Shown: positions 1-8,514 of the stretch, piece by piece
How the letters are laid out: every line of letters begins with the position of its first letter
Numbering within the stretch: position 1 is the first letter of the stretch
NCBI GenBank assembly: GCA_013152615.1
Contig: JAADGA010000037.1
Coordinates: forward strand, 1-9,061
DNA: 9,061 nucleotides
DNA from: Alphaproteobacteria bacterium
GTDB taxonomy: Bacteria; Pseudomonadota; Alphaproteobacteria; Sphingomonadales; Emcibacteraceae
Direction of reading: 5' to 3'
Notes under the pieces: generated by a model
What the model was told of the DNA's origin: nothing
The model's database searches: none
The model's input: the letters and a program-made list of their open reading frames with translations, nothing else
Made by a program: the position numbers and the translations under genes

Positions 1-1062
1 CTTCAGGATGACCTGATCGGCTATGAAGACAGAATGGCGGTAAAAGAAAATTTTCTCAGCCGCCTGCTGGGCCGGGGTCACAAACCGGATTTCCCCAAGG
101 GTCTGTATATTCACGGCGATGTTGGCCGCGGCAAGTCGATGGTGATGGATCTGTTTTTTGATACAGCCCCGGTTATTAAAAAACGCCGGGTGCATTTTCA
201 TGCCTTTATGCTCGAAATTCACCGGGCGATGCATGACTGGCTCTATATGGACAAGCCACAAAGGGTTAAGCTGTACGGCGCGGACAGCGATGATCCGATC
301 CCGCCGCTCGCCGGGAAAATTGCCGGGCGCAGCCTGCTGCTGTGTTTTGATGAATTTCATGTGAATGATGTGACCGATGCCATGATTCTGGGTCGGCTGT
401 TCCGCAACCTGATTGCGCGCGGGGTGGTGATGGTGGTGACATCAAACCGGCCACCGGATGATCTTTATCCTGGCGGATTGAACCGGGGTTTGTTTCTGCC
501 CTCAATTGATATGATCAAGCACAAGCTTGAGGTTCTGAGCCTGAACGGGCCGACCGATTACCGGATGGAACGGTTGCAGGGGATCAAGGTTTACTATTAT
601 CCGCTGGGGGATGAGGCAACCAAAGCCCTGTCCGAGGCTTTCTGGCGGCTGACTGATCATGAGGTCGCGGACCGCTCACAGGTCGGGCCGGAGGACCTGC
701 CGGTAGGGGGGCGGATAATTCATGTGCCGGTGGCCGACCGGGGGGTGGCGGTTTTTTCCTTTAAAAAGCTGTGCGGGGCGGCACTGGGGGCGGCGGGTTA
801 TCTGGAAATCGCCTGGCGTTATCATACCGTAATCATGGTGGGGATTCCGCATCTTGGGCCGGAAATGCGTAACGAAGCCAAACGCTTTGCCACCCTGATT
901 GATGTGCTGTACGAAAATAATGTTAAATTCCTCTGTTGTGCCGAGGTGCCGCCACAAAAACTTTACCCCGAGGGTCAGGGGGAGTTTGAATTTCAGCGCA
1001 CCGTATCGCGGCTGATTGAAATGCAAAGTCAGGATTATCTGGCCAAAGGTCATGCGGTTTAA
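1..1062 (+). CDS. zapE: Cell division protein ZapE / AFG1-family P-loop ATPase (5' partial)
   Basis: Member of the AFG1/LACE1/ZapE family of AAA-like ATPases. The family includes E. coli ZapE, which acts at the constricting Z-ring, and mitochondrial AFG1/LACE1, linked to turnover of respiratory-chain subunits. The reading frame is open from base 1, giving 353 visible codons, so the true start lies outside the window. The ATG at 34 is probably internal: it has no Shine-Dalgarno sequence, it would leave only 27 residues before the Walker A motif (E. coli ZapE has about 70), and the residues before it continue the frame. Counting from base 1, Walker A GDVGRGKS is at residues 39-46 and Walker B LLLCFDEF ends in D117-E118. 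The sensor-like TSNRPPDDLY follows around 147-156. The family C-terminal signature FEFQRTVSRL and EMQSQDYL are present near the end. No membrane segment is visible, so the protein is probably cytoplasmic. It is separated from mdh by 160 bases, so co-transcription is uncertain. The family assignment is firm; the cellular role in this organism is inferred. Confidence 0.93.
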   Translation, partial: LQDDLIGYEDRMAVKENFLSRLLGRGHKPDFPKGLYIHGDVGRGKSMVMDLFFDTAPVIKKRRVHFHAFMLEIHRAMHDWLYMDKPQRVKLYGADSDDPIPPLAGKIAGRSLLLCFDEFHVNDVTDAMILGRLFRNLIARGVVMVVTSNRPPDDLYPGGLNRGLFLPSIDMIKHKLEVLSLNGPTDYRMERLQGIKVYYYPLGDEATKALSEAFWRLTDHEVADRSQVGPEDLPVGGRIIHVPVADRGVAVFSFKKLCGAALGAAGYLEIAWRYHTVIMVGIPHLGPEMRNEAKRFATLIDVLYENNVKFLCCAEVPPQKLYPEGQGEFEFQRTVSRLIEMQSQDYLAKGHAV

Positions 1063-1156
1063 GCGCTAAAAAGGCTAAAAGTATCCGGGTAGAACAAGGA
1101 AAAATAACAGAAATTGTTGCGCCACTGGCCAAATCGCGCTACATCACAAGGAACGA

Positions 1157-1172
1157 TATACCCACCGGTATA
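1157..1172. repeat. Short inverted repeat upstream of mdh, possible operator
   Basis: TATACC (1157-1162) and GGTATA (1167-1172) form a perfect 6-base inverted repeat around a 4-base centre, CACC. It lies about 50 bases before the mdh start and downstream of the weak promoter candidate, where a repressor site could sit. A small RNA hairpin in the leader is the alternative, but the stem is short and AT-rich. I do not recognise it as the site of a known regulator. Confidence 0.4.
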
Positions 1173-1207
1173 GATAGAAATAAAAAGTCAATTCTTAACA
1201 TCAATTC

Positions 1208-1212
1208 AGGAG
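1208..1212 (+). promoter_or_regulatory. Ribosome binding site of mdh
   Basis: AGGAG lies 10 bases before the ATG at 1223. It supports that ATG as the mdh start, in agreement with the family N-terminus, in which the Rossmann glycine motif begins about ten residues in. Confidence 0.7.
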
Positions 1213-1216
1213 TTAA

Positions 1217-2182
<966 letters not shown>

Positions 2183-2220
2183 TATTAATTTAACATGCTA
2201 AGAATAAAGGTTAGAAACAC

Positions 2221-3390
2221 ATGAACATCCATGAATATCAGGCAAAAAGCCTGCTAAAGGCGTTCGGCGCCCCGGTTTCCCGGGGGGGGGTCGCCTATAC
2301 CGCTCAGGAAGCCGAACAAATCGCCAAGGATATCGGCGGTCCCGCCTGGGTCGTCAAGGCACAGATTCATGCCGGTGGCCGTGGCAAGGGCGGTGGTGTC
2401 AAGGTGGTTAAATCAATTGCTGATGTGAAAAAAATTGCCGGGGAAATGATCGGCATGACCCTGGTCACCCATCAGACCGGCCCCAAGGGCAAGGAAGTCA
2501 AGCGCGTCTATATTGAGGATGGCTGTGATATCGCCAATGAGCTTTATGTCAGCCTGCTGGTTGACCGCGAGAGCAGCCGGGTCGCTATTATGGCGTCATC
2601 GGAAGGCGGTATGGATATTGAGGAAGTGGCGGCATCGACCCCGGAAAAAATTATCACCCTCACCATTGACCCCGCGACCGGCCTGTCCGGTTTTCATTGT
2701 CGCAAGGTCGCCTTTGGCCTCGGGCTGGAAGGCAAAACAGCGGGCAAGGCGGCCAAGGTCATTGCCACCCTCTATGACACCTTCATGGCCAAGGATGCCT
2801 CAATGCTGGAAATTAACCCGCTGGTGGTGACGAAAAGCGGCGATATTGTGGTGCTGGATGCCAAAATGGGTTTTGACAGCAACAGTCTGTTCCGTCATCC
2901 CGATATTGTTGAATTGCGCGACCCGGATGAAGAAGACCCGATGGAGCTTGAAGCGGCCAAGCATGAGCTGAGCTATATCAAACTCGACGGCAGCATTGGC
3001 TGCATGGTCAATGGTGCCGGCCTTGCGATGGCGACGATGGATATTATCAAGCTGAAGGGTGGATCTCCGGCCAATTTCCTTGATGTTGGCGGCGGGGCAA
3101 CCCGGGAGCGGGTCACCGAAGCGTTCAAGATTATCCTGAGCGACAGCAATGTCGAGGGTATATTGGTTAATATTTTCGGCGGCATCATGCGCTGTGATGT
3201 TATTGCCGAAGGCGTGGTTGCTGCGGCCCGGGAAGTATCGCTGTCAGTACCGCTGGTGGTCAGGCTTGAGGGCACAAATGTTGACCTCGGCAAGAAAATT
3301 CTGGCAGAGAGCGGCCTGCCGATTATCTCCGCCGATGATATGGGAGATGCCGCAGAAAAAGTGGTTAACGCCGTGAAGGAGGCCGCGTAA
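2221..3390 (+). CDS. sucC: Succinyl-CoA synthetase beta subunit
   Basis: Nucleotide-binding subunit of succinyl-CoA synthetase (succinate-CoA ligase), which with SucD converts succinyl-CoA, ADP (or GDP) and phosphate to succinate, CoA and ATP (or GTP). At 389 residues it is close to E. coli SucC (388). The N-terminal ATP-grasp domain occupies roughly 1-240, with the nucleotide-binding stretch [14 protein letters not shown] at 48-61. Metal ligands are expected at E197 and N199 in EINPLVV and at D213 in LDAKMG. The C-terminal ligase domain carries [12 protein letters not shown] and the loop [12 protein letters not shown] (320-331), which contacts substrate at the subunit interface. The start is supported by the family N-terminus MNIHEYQAK and by an AAAGG sequence at 2206-2210. 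A run of nine G residues at 2282-2290 encodes part of RGGV (21-24); the frame is intact through it. The gene overlaps sucD by one base. Confidence 0.98.
   Translation: MNIHEYQAKSLLKAFGAPVSRGGVAYTAQEAEQIAKDIGGPAWVVKAQIHAGGRGKGGGVKVVKSIADVKKIAGEMIGMTLVTHQTGPKGKEVKRVYIEDGCDIANELYVSLLVDRESSRVAIMASSEGGMDIEEVAASTPEKIITLTIDPATGLSGFHCRKVAFGLGLEGKTAGKAAKVIATLYDTFMAKDASMLEINPLVVTKSGDIVVLDAKMGFDSNSLFRHPDIVELRDPDEEDPMELEAAKHELSYIKLDGSIGCMVNGAGLAMATMDIIKLKGGSPANFLDVGGGATRERVTEAFKIILSDSNVEGILVNIFGGIMRCDVIAEGVVAAAREVSLSVPLVVRLEGTNVDLGKKILAESGLPIISADDMGDAAEKVVNAVKEAA
3376..3382 (+). promoter_or_regulatory. Strong ribosome binding site of sucD inside the sucC end; TAATG coupling
   Basis: AAGGAGG lies 7 bases before the sucD ATG and within the last codons of sucC. 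The sucC stop TAA (3388-3390) shares its final A with the sucD ATG (3390-3392). The overlap suggests translational coupling, which would help keep the two subunits in equal amounts. Confidence 0.85.
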
Positions 3391-4265
3391 TGTCAATTTT
3401 TATTAATGCCGAAACCAAAGTAATCTGTCAGGGCTTTACCGGCGCTCAAGGCACGTTTCATTCCGAACAGGCGATTGCCTACGGCACTAAAATGGTCGGC
3501 GGGGTGACCCCGGGAAAGGGCGGCGGAACCCATCTGGATCTGCCGGTTTACAATACGGTAGAAGAGGCCGTCGCCACAACCGGGGCTACGGCATCGGTGA
3601 TTTATGTGCCCCCGCCCTTTGCCGCCGATGCCATCCTTGAAGCCATTGATGCTCAAATTGAGCTGGTGGTCTGTATTACCGAGGGCATTCCGGTACTGGA
3701 TATGGTCAAGGTCAAGCGCGCGCTTGACGGGTCCGCCACCCGACTGGTTGGCCCGAACTGTCCGGGCGTGATTACCCCCGGTGAATGCAAGATCGGCATT
3801 ATGCCCGGTCATATTCATAATCCGGGCCATGTCGGTATTGTCTCGCGTTCCGGCACCCTGACCTATGAGGCGGTTGGTCAGACCACCGCCGTCGGCCTGG
3901 GTCAAAGCACCTGTGTCGGCATTGGCGGTGATCCGGTCAATGGCACCAATTTCATTGACGTACTGGAAGCCTTCCTCAAGGATGACGATACCGAGTCAAT
4001 CGTTATGATCGGCGAAATTGGCGGCAGTGCCGAGGAAGATGCGGCAGAATTCCTCAAAAGTTCCAAAATCAAGAAACCGGTGGTTGGCTTTATTGCCGGA
4101 CGCACCGCGCCCGCCGGTCGCACCATGGGCCATGCCGGGGCGATTGTCTCTGGCGGCAAGGGCGGGGCCGAAGACAAGATCGAAGCCATGCAGAGCGCCG
4201 GCATCACGATGACCGAATCCCCGGCGGCCCTCGGCACCACCTTGTTAGGAATTTTGAAAGGTTAA
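3390..4265 (+). CDS. sucD: Succinyl-CoA synthetase alpha subunit
   Basis: CoA-binding, phosphohistidine-bearing subunit of succinyl-CoA synthetase, partner of SucC. The 291 residues are typical of the family (E. coli SucD has 289). The N-terminal CoA-binding Rossmann domain shows [14 protein letters not shown] (15-28) and [15 protein letters not shown] (121-128) and SRSGTLTYE (152-160) follow; both are family signatures. [11 protein letters not shown] lies in the C-terminal ligase domain. The active-site histidine that is phosphorylated during catalysis is H248 in [12 protein letters not shown]. The start is fixed by the strong Shine-Dalgarno sequence and by the overlap with the sucC stop codon. 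The gene is followed by a 64-base gap containing a hairpin, the largest spacing within the mdh-to-lpd cluster. Confidence 0.98.
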   Translation: MSIFINAETKVICQGFTGAQGTFHSEQAIAYGTKMVGGVTPGKGGGTHLDLPVYNTVEEAVATTGATASVIYVPPPFAADAILEAIDAQIELVVCITEGIPVLDMVKVKRALDGSATRLVGPNCPGVITPGECKIGIMPGHIHNPGHVGIVSRSGTLTYEAVGQTTAVGLGQSTCVGIGGDPVNGTNFIDVLEAFLKDDDTESIVMIGEIGGSAEEDAAEFLKSSKIKKPVVGFIAGRTAPAGRTMGHAGAIVSGGKGGAEDKIEAMQSAGITMTESPAALGTTLLGILKG

Positions 4266-4279
4266 TCCGCTATTGATAG

Positions 4280-4301
4280 GGGGCAATGTAATTATTGCCC
4301 C
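4280..4301 (+). repeat. GC-rich stem-loop between sucD and sucA
   Basis: GGGGCAAT (4280-4287) pairs perfectly with ATTGCCCC (4294-4301) around the 6-base loop GTAATT. The hairpin lies 14 bases after the sucD stop and ends 28 bases before the sucA ATG. It is not followed by a run of T on either strand, so it is not a canonical intrinsic terminator. It could be an mRNA processing or stability element, or a weak attenuator setting sucAB-lpd expression apart from sucCD. The structure is seen in the sequence; its role is inferred. Confidence 0.55.
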
Positions 4302-4329
4302 TGATCATCATGGAAAAGAGTCTGAATAT

Positions 4330-7260
4330 ATGGATACGGAAAATGTGATAAATGGCTCCAGCGGAGCCTTCGTTGAGGAGCTGTTTTCCCGCTATACCAA
4401 AGATCCGGGTTCAGTAGACAGTTCGTGGTCAGGCTATTTTGACGGGCTGGCAGAAGATGCCAAAGCATTGTTGAATGCCGGGGTTGACCGGCCGGTTGCC
4501 TCATGGGGACGGCCTGACTGGGACCATAAGGTCAAAACGCCGGAGGATGATTATCTTTCTGCCCTTGATCCGGGCTATGTCGATCTTGGCCCGGCCCCGA
4601 AAGTAAAGGGCGCGGCGACCGAAGATGAAATCCGTGCCGCGACCCTCGACAGTATCCGTTGCCTGATGATGATCCGTACCTACCGGGTGCGGGGCCATCT
4701 TCATGCCAGATTAGACCCGCTTGAACTGGATGATCGTCCGCTTCAGGCCGAACTTGATCCGGCGACATATGGCTTTGGCGCGGATGACATGGACCGCCCG
4801 ATCTTTCTTGATCATGTGCTCGGGCTTGAGGTTGCGACCCTGCGCGAAGTGCTGGTGATCCTGAACCGGACCTATTGTGCCAGCGTCGGCGTCGAATTCA
4901 TGCATATTAATCATCCCGAGGAAAAAGCATGGATTCAGTCCCATATTGAAGGCCGCAACAAGGAAATCCAGTTTACCGATCAGGGCAAGCGCGCCATTCT
5001 GCAGAAGCTGGCGGAGGCCGAGGGCTTTGAACAGTATCTGGCCAAGAAATATATCGGCACCAAACGCTTTGGTCTTGACGGCGCGGAAGCGCTTATTCCG
5101 GCGCTGGAGGCGATCATCAAGACCGGCGGTCAGAACGGGGTCGAGGAAATCGTCATTGGGATGCCCCACCGCGGGCGGCTTAATGTGCTGGCCAATGTGA
5201 TGAGCAAACCGATCCGCGCCATTTTTCATGAATTTCAGGGTGGCAGTGCCAAACCCGATGATGTTGAAGGCTCGGGCGATGTCAAATATCATTTGGGGGC
5301 GTCGTCCGACCGCTCATTTGACGGCAATGAAGTCCATCTGTCCCTGACCCCCAATCCGTCCCATCTCGAGGCGGTGGACGCGATTGCGCTCGGCAAGGCC
5401 CGGGCCAAGCTGACCCAGCGCCATGACACCACCGGCAACAGTGTCCTCACCCTGCTGATGCATGGCGATGCCGCTTTCTCCGGGCAGGGCATGGTGGCGG
5501 AATGTTTTGCCCTCAGCGGCCTGAAGGGTTTTCAGACCGGCGGCACCATTCATGTGATTGTCAATAATCAGATCGGTTTTACCACGTCGCCGCATTATTC
5601 ACGCTCCTCGCCCTATCCGTCCGATATGGCCAAGGCGGTTCAGGCGCCGGTGTTCCATGTCAACGGCGATGATCCGGAGGCGGTGGTCTATGTGATGAAG
5701 CTCGCGACCGAATTCCGCCAGACCTTTCGCTCGGATGTGGTGGTTGATATGTTCTGTTATCGCCGCTTTGGTCATAATGAGGGCGATGAGCCGTCCTTCA
5801 CCCAGCCATTGATGTACCGGCGAATTAAAAACCATAAAACCGCGCATAAACTTTATGCCGAACGGCTGATCCGTGAAGGTCTGGTTACCGAGGCACAGTC
5901 GGATCAGATGGTAAAGGATGTCACCCGCTATCTTGATGTCGAGATGAAGGCTGCGGAAACCTATAAAGTTGGCAAGGCCGACTGGTTTGCCGGGCGCTGG
6001 TCCGGCTATGAGCGGGTGTCCGAAGAATTGCGCCGTTCTGCCGGTACCGGCGTTCATGTTGATGAATTACAGGATATTGGCCGGGTTCTGACCCATATTC
6101 CGGACGGCTTTCATATCCACCGTACCCTGAAGCGGATACTGGACGCCAAGGCGGCGATGTTTGACAAGAGGGTTGGCATTGACTGGGCGACTGCCGAGGC
6201 TCTGGCCTTTGGCTCGCTCATTCGTGAGGGCCACCGGGTGCGGCTTTGCGGTCAGGATAGCCAGCGCGGCACTTTTTCCCAGCGTCATTCGGTGTTTATT
6301 GATCAGGAGACCGAGGAACGCTATACCCCGCTGAGAAATGTCAGCGACGGCACCGACCCCCACGTTACGTTTGAAGTGATTGACAGTGCGCTGTCCGAAG
6401 TCGGCGTGCTGGGCTTTGAATATGGCTATACCATGGCCGAGCCCGACGCGCTGGTGCTGTGGGAGGCCCAGTTTGGCGATTTCGCCAATGGTGCCCAGAT
6501 GGTGTTTGACCAGTTTATTTCTTCCGGTGAGGCCAAATGGCTGCGCATGAGCGGTCTGGTTATTTTACTGCCTCATGGTTATGAGGGCCAGGGGCCGGAA
6601 CATTCTTCCGCCCGGCTGGAACGCTATCTTCAACTCTGTGCCGAGGATAATATTCAGGTCGCCAACTGCACCACCCCGTCGAGCTATTTCCATATCCTGC
6701 GCCGTCAGATGAAACGCAAATTCCGTAAACCACTGGTGGTGATGACGCCGAAATCCCTGCTCAGGCATAAAATGGCGGTCTCGAGCCTTGCCGATATGGG
6801 CGAGGGCACCGAATTTCACCGGCTGTTCTGGGATACGGCGCAGGCCAACCCCGAACTCAGCATTAAACTGAAGCGGGATCAGGATATCAAACGGGTCATT
6901 CTATGCTCCGGCAAGGTCTATTTCGATATTCTGGCCGAACGCGACAAAAGGGAGATGACCGACTGCTATATTTTACGGCTGGAACAGCTTTATCCCTATC
7001 CCCATGATGCGGTAATCCGGGAATTATCCCGCTTCAAGGCGGTTAAACAGGTTATCTGGTGTCAGGAAGAACCGCAAAATATGGGTGCGTGGTCATTTAT
7101 TGAACCCCGGCTTGAGAATAGTCTCGCCGCCTGCAAAATCACCCCGGAAAGAGCAAAATATGCCGGTCGCCCGGCGGCGGCTTCACCGGCAACCGGGCAG
7201 ATGAGCCGTCATATTAAACAACAGCAAGACCTAGTAGATCGGGCGTTGACACTTGAATAA
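4330..7260 (+). CDS. sucA: 2-oxoglutarate dehydrogenase E1 component
   Basis: Thiamine-diphosphate-dependent E1 of the 2-oxoglutarate dehydrogenase complex. It decarboxylates 2-oxoglutarate and transfers the succinyl group to the lipoyl arm of SucB. From the ATG at 4330 the product has 976 residues, in the range usual for alphaproteobacterial SucA. The N-terminal E1 extension carries FVEELFSRYTKDP. HINHPEEKAW and MPHRGRLNVL (278-287, with H280) lie in the ThDP domain, followed by LTPNPSHLEAVD (with H345). The ThDP/Mg motif runs from GDAAFSGQG (379-387, D380) to NNQIG (412-416, N413). The transketolase-like pyrimidine domain begins near D618 with DWATAEALAFGSL and includes CGQDSQRGTFSQRH (640-653). 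The C-terminus has WCQEEPQNMGAW (910-921). A TTG at 4273 would add 19 residues, but these would be encoded by the intergenic hairpin and do not look like the family, so the ATG after GAAAAGAG (4313-4320) is preferred. Confidence 0.97.
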   Translation: MDTENVINGSSGAFVEELFSRYTKDPGSVDSSWSGYFDGLAEDAKALLNAGVDRPVASWGRPDWDHKVKTPEDDYLSALDPGYVDLGPAPKVKGAATEDEIRAATLDSIRCLMMIRTYRVRGHLHARLDPLELDDRPLQAELDPATYGFGADDMDRPIFLDHVLGLEVATLREVLVILNRTYCASVGVEFMHINHPEEKAWIQSHIEGRNKEIQFTDQGKRAILQKLAEAEGFEQYLAKKYIGTKRFGLDGAEALIPALEAIIKTGGQNGVEEIVIGMPHRGRLNVLANVMSKPIRAIFHEFQGGSAKPDDVEGSGDVKYHLGASSDRSFDGNEVHLSLTPNPSHLEAVDAIALGKARAKLTQRHDTTGNSVLTLLMHGDAAFSGQGMVAECFALSGLKGFQTGGTIHVIVNNQIGFTTSPHYSRSSPYPSDMAKAVQAPVFHVNGDDPEAVVYVMKLATEFRQTFRSDVVVDMFCYRRFGHNEGDEPSFTQPLMYRRIKNHKTAHKLYAERLIREGLVTEAQSDQMVKDVTRYLDVEMKAAETYKVGKADWFAGRWSGYERVSEELRRSAGTGVHVDELQDIGRVLTHIPDGFHIHRTLKRILDAKAAMFDKRVGIDWATAEALAFGSLIREGHRVRLCGQDSQRGTFSQRHSVFIDQETEERYTPLRNVSDGTDPHVTFEVIDSALSEVGVLGFEYGYTMAEPDALVLWEAQFGDFANGAQMVFDQFISSGEAKWLRMSGLVILLPHGYEGQGPEHSSARLERYLQLCAEDNIQVANCTTPSSYFHILRRQMKRKFRKPLVVMTPKSLLRHKMAVSSLADMGEGTEFHRLFWDTAQANPELSIKLKRDQDIKRVILCSGKVYFDILAERDKREMTDCYILRLEQLYPYPHDAVIRELSRFKAVKQVIWCQEEPQNMGAWSFIEPRLENSLAACKITPERAKYAGRPAAASPATGQMSRHIKQQQDLVDRALTLE

Positions 7261-7276
7261 TCTCTTGAAAGATAAA
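7246..7276 (+). promoter_or_regulatory. Possible internal promoter for sucB-lpd
   Basis: A perfect -35 hexamer TTGACA (7246-7251) lies in the last codons of sucA. The best -10 candidate is GATAAA (7271-7276), 19 bases downstream and longer than the ideal 17. A transcript starting just after it would still contain the sucB Shine-Dalgarno sequence at 7283-7288. TTGACA may be a chance product of the coding sequence. Confidence 0.25.
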
Positions 7277-7282
7277 GCATAA

Positions 7283-7288
7283 AAGGAG
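7283..7288 (+). promoter_or_regulatory. Ribosome binding site of sucB
   Basis: AAGGAG lies 8 bases before the ATG at 7297, a near-ideal Shine-Dalgarno placement that fixes the sucB start. Confidence 0.8.
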
Positions 7289-7296
7289 TAGGGCCT

Positions 7297-8493
7297 ATGG
7301 CCATCGAAATCCATGTTCCGGTACTCGGCGAATCGGTTACCGAGGCGACCGTTGGCAAATGGTTTAAAGCTGTCGGTGATGCGGTTGCAGTTGATGAACC
7401 AATTTGCGAACTGGAAACAGATAAAGTCGCGCTGGAGGTCAATGCCACCGTAAGCGGTGCGCTGGCCGAAATTATTGCTAAAGAGGGCGATACAGTTGAT
7501 GTCGGTGCGCTGATTGCGATAATAGACGAAACCGCCCACGGCACCGCCGCCCCGGCAATCCCGGCACCAAAGACTGAAAACGCCGCGGTTCCGGCGGCAA
7601 AGGCCGCGACACCATCCGTCGGCGGGGTCCGGGCCTCGGCTGCCCGGGTTGCCGCGGACAAGGCGGTGGACCTTGGCAAGATCGTCGGCACAGGACCAGA
7701 CGGCATTGTCACCAAGGCGGATGTGCTGGCCTTTCTTGATCATGGCCCGGCCACCGACCCGGCACCGGTCGTCACCGCCGCCGCCGAAGCCCATCCCCGG
7801 GAAGAAATCGTCCCGATGACCCGGTTGCGCCGGACGATCGCCAAACGGCTGAAAGATGCCCAGAATGCTGCCGCCATGCTGACCACCTATAACGAGGTTG
7901 ATATGTCGGCGGTGATCGCGCTACGGTCCCGCTATAAGGAAATGTTCGAGAAGAAACACGGGTCCAAGCTCGGCTTTATGTCCTTTTTCGTCAAGGCCTG
8001 CGTTCAGGGGTTGATGGACATTCCCGAGGTTAATGCGGAAATCCGCGACGACGCCATTGTCTATAAAAATTATTATCATATCGGGGTTGCGGCCAGTACC
8101 CCGGCCGGATTGGTGGTGCCGGTGGTGCGCGATTGTCAGGACCGCAGCTTTTCCGAAATTGAAAAAGAGATCATTCGCCTTGGTGGCCGCGCACGGGCAA
8201 GCAAGCTCAGCATGGATGAGATGCAGGGCGGCACCTTTACCATTTCCAATGGCGGTATTTTTGGCTCACTGTTATCGTCCCCGATTCTGAATGCGCCCCA
8301 GTCCGGTATTCTCGGTATGCATGCGATCAAGGAACGGGCGATGGTTGAAAATCATCAGGTTGTCATCAGGCCGATGATGTATCTGTCGCTCAGCTATGAT
8401 CACCGGGTGGTTGATGGCAAGGGCGCGGTGACCTTTCTGGTGCGGGTCAAGGAATGTCTGGAAGACCCCGAGCGTCTGGTGCTGGATTTATAA
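7297..8493 (+). CDS. sucB: Dihydrolipoyl succinyltransferase, E2 of 2-oxoglutarate dehydrogenase
   Basis: Core E2 of the 2-oxoglutarate dehydrogenase complex. It accepts the succinyl group on a lipoyl-lysine and transfers it to CoA. The 398 residues show the standard layout. A single lipoyl domain (about 2-78) has the lipoylated lysine K43 in ETDKVALEV. An Ala/Pro-rich flexible linker follows at about 81-107. The peripheral subunit-binding domain (about 110-147) includes [20 protein letters not shown] second linker precedes the C-terminal acyltransferase domain (about 170-398). The catalytic motif YDHRVVDG supplies H369 and D373. The conserved C-terminal [10 protein letters not shown] supports a complete gene. 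Succinyltransferase rather than acetyltransferase identity rests on the position between sucA and lpd, the single lipoyl domain and the DHRxxDG-to-end sequence resembling SucB. lpd starts 21 bases after the stop. Confidence 0.97.
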   Translation: MAIEIHVPVLGESVTEATVGKWFKAVGDAVAVDEPICELETDKVALEVNATVSGALAEIIAKEGDTVDVGALIAIIDETAHGTAAPAIPAPKTENAAVPAAKAATPSVGGVRASAARVAADKAVDLGKIVGTGPDGIVTKADVLAFLDHGPATDPAPVVTAAAEAHPREEIVPMTRLRRTIAKRLKDAQNAAAMLTTYNEVDMSAVIALRSRYKEMFEKKHGSKLGFMSFFVKACVQGLMDIPEVNAEIRDDAIVYKNYYHIGVAASTPAGLVVPVVRDCQDRSFSEIEKEIIRLGGRARASKLSMDEMQGGTFTISNGGIFGSLLSSPILNAPQSGILGMHAIKERAMVENHQVVIRPMMYLSLSYDHRVVDGKGAVTFLVRVKECLEDPERLVLDL

Positions 8494-8503
8494 AGATTAT
8501 AAC

Positions 8504-8508
8504 GAGGA
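8504..8508 (+). promoter_or_regulatory. Ribosome binding site of lpd
   Basis: GAGGA lies 6 bases before the ATG at 8515, within the 21-base sucB-lpd gap. The short gap leaves no room for a separate promoter, so lpd is very probably co-transcribed with sucB. Confidence 0.6.
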
Positions 8509-8514
8509 TAGAAA

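Noticed and set aside
34..36. ATG as the start of the ZapE-like gene
   Set aside because: The frame stays open to base 1, there is no ribosome binding site, and the family has a longer N-terminus before Walker A. The gene is treated as 5' partial.
1056..1072. AGCGCT palindrome flanked by T and A at the zapE stop, as a terminator
   Set aside because: The stem is too short and interrupted by an A-A mismatch, and no T run follows on the + strand.
3393..3905. 170-codon open frame on the - strand inside sucD
   Set aside because: Fully antisense to conserved sucD, with no recognisable motif or convincing upstream signal.
4280..4310. sucD-sucA hairpin as a Rho-independent terminator
   Set aside because: Neither side of the stem is followed by a T tract, and the downstream genes belong to the same pathway with no room for a full promoter.
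4711..5292. 193-codon open frame on the - strand inside sucA
   Set aside because: Fully antisense to a region with conserved SucA motifs, with no family resemblance. Treated as a shadow of the real gene.
5599..6057. 152-codon open frame on the - strand inside sucA
   Set aside because: Antisense to sucA coding sequence with no independent evidence of being a gene.
7209..7794. Two overlapping open frames on the - strand, 168 and 187 codons long, across the sucA end and the sucB start
   Set aside because: They lie opposite the sucB lipoyl domain and linker, show no recognisable domain, and are rich in Ala/Ser/Thr or Gly/Arg as expected from the complement of a GC-rich gene.
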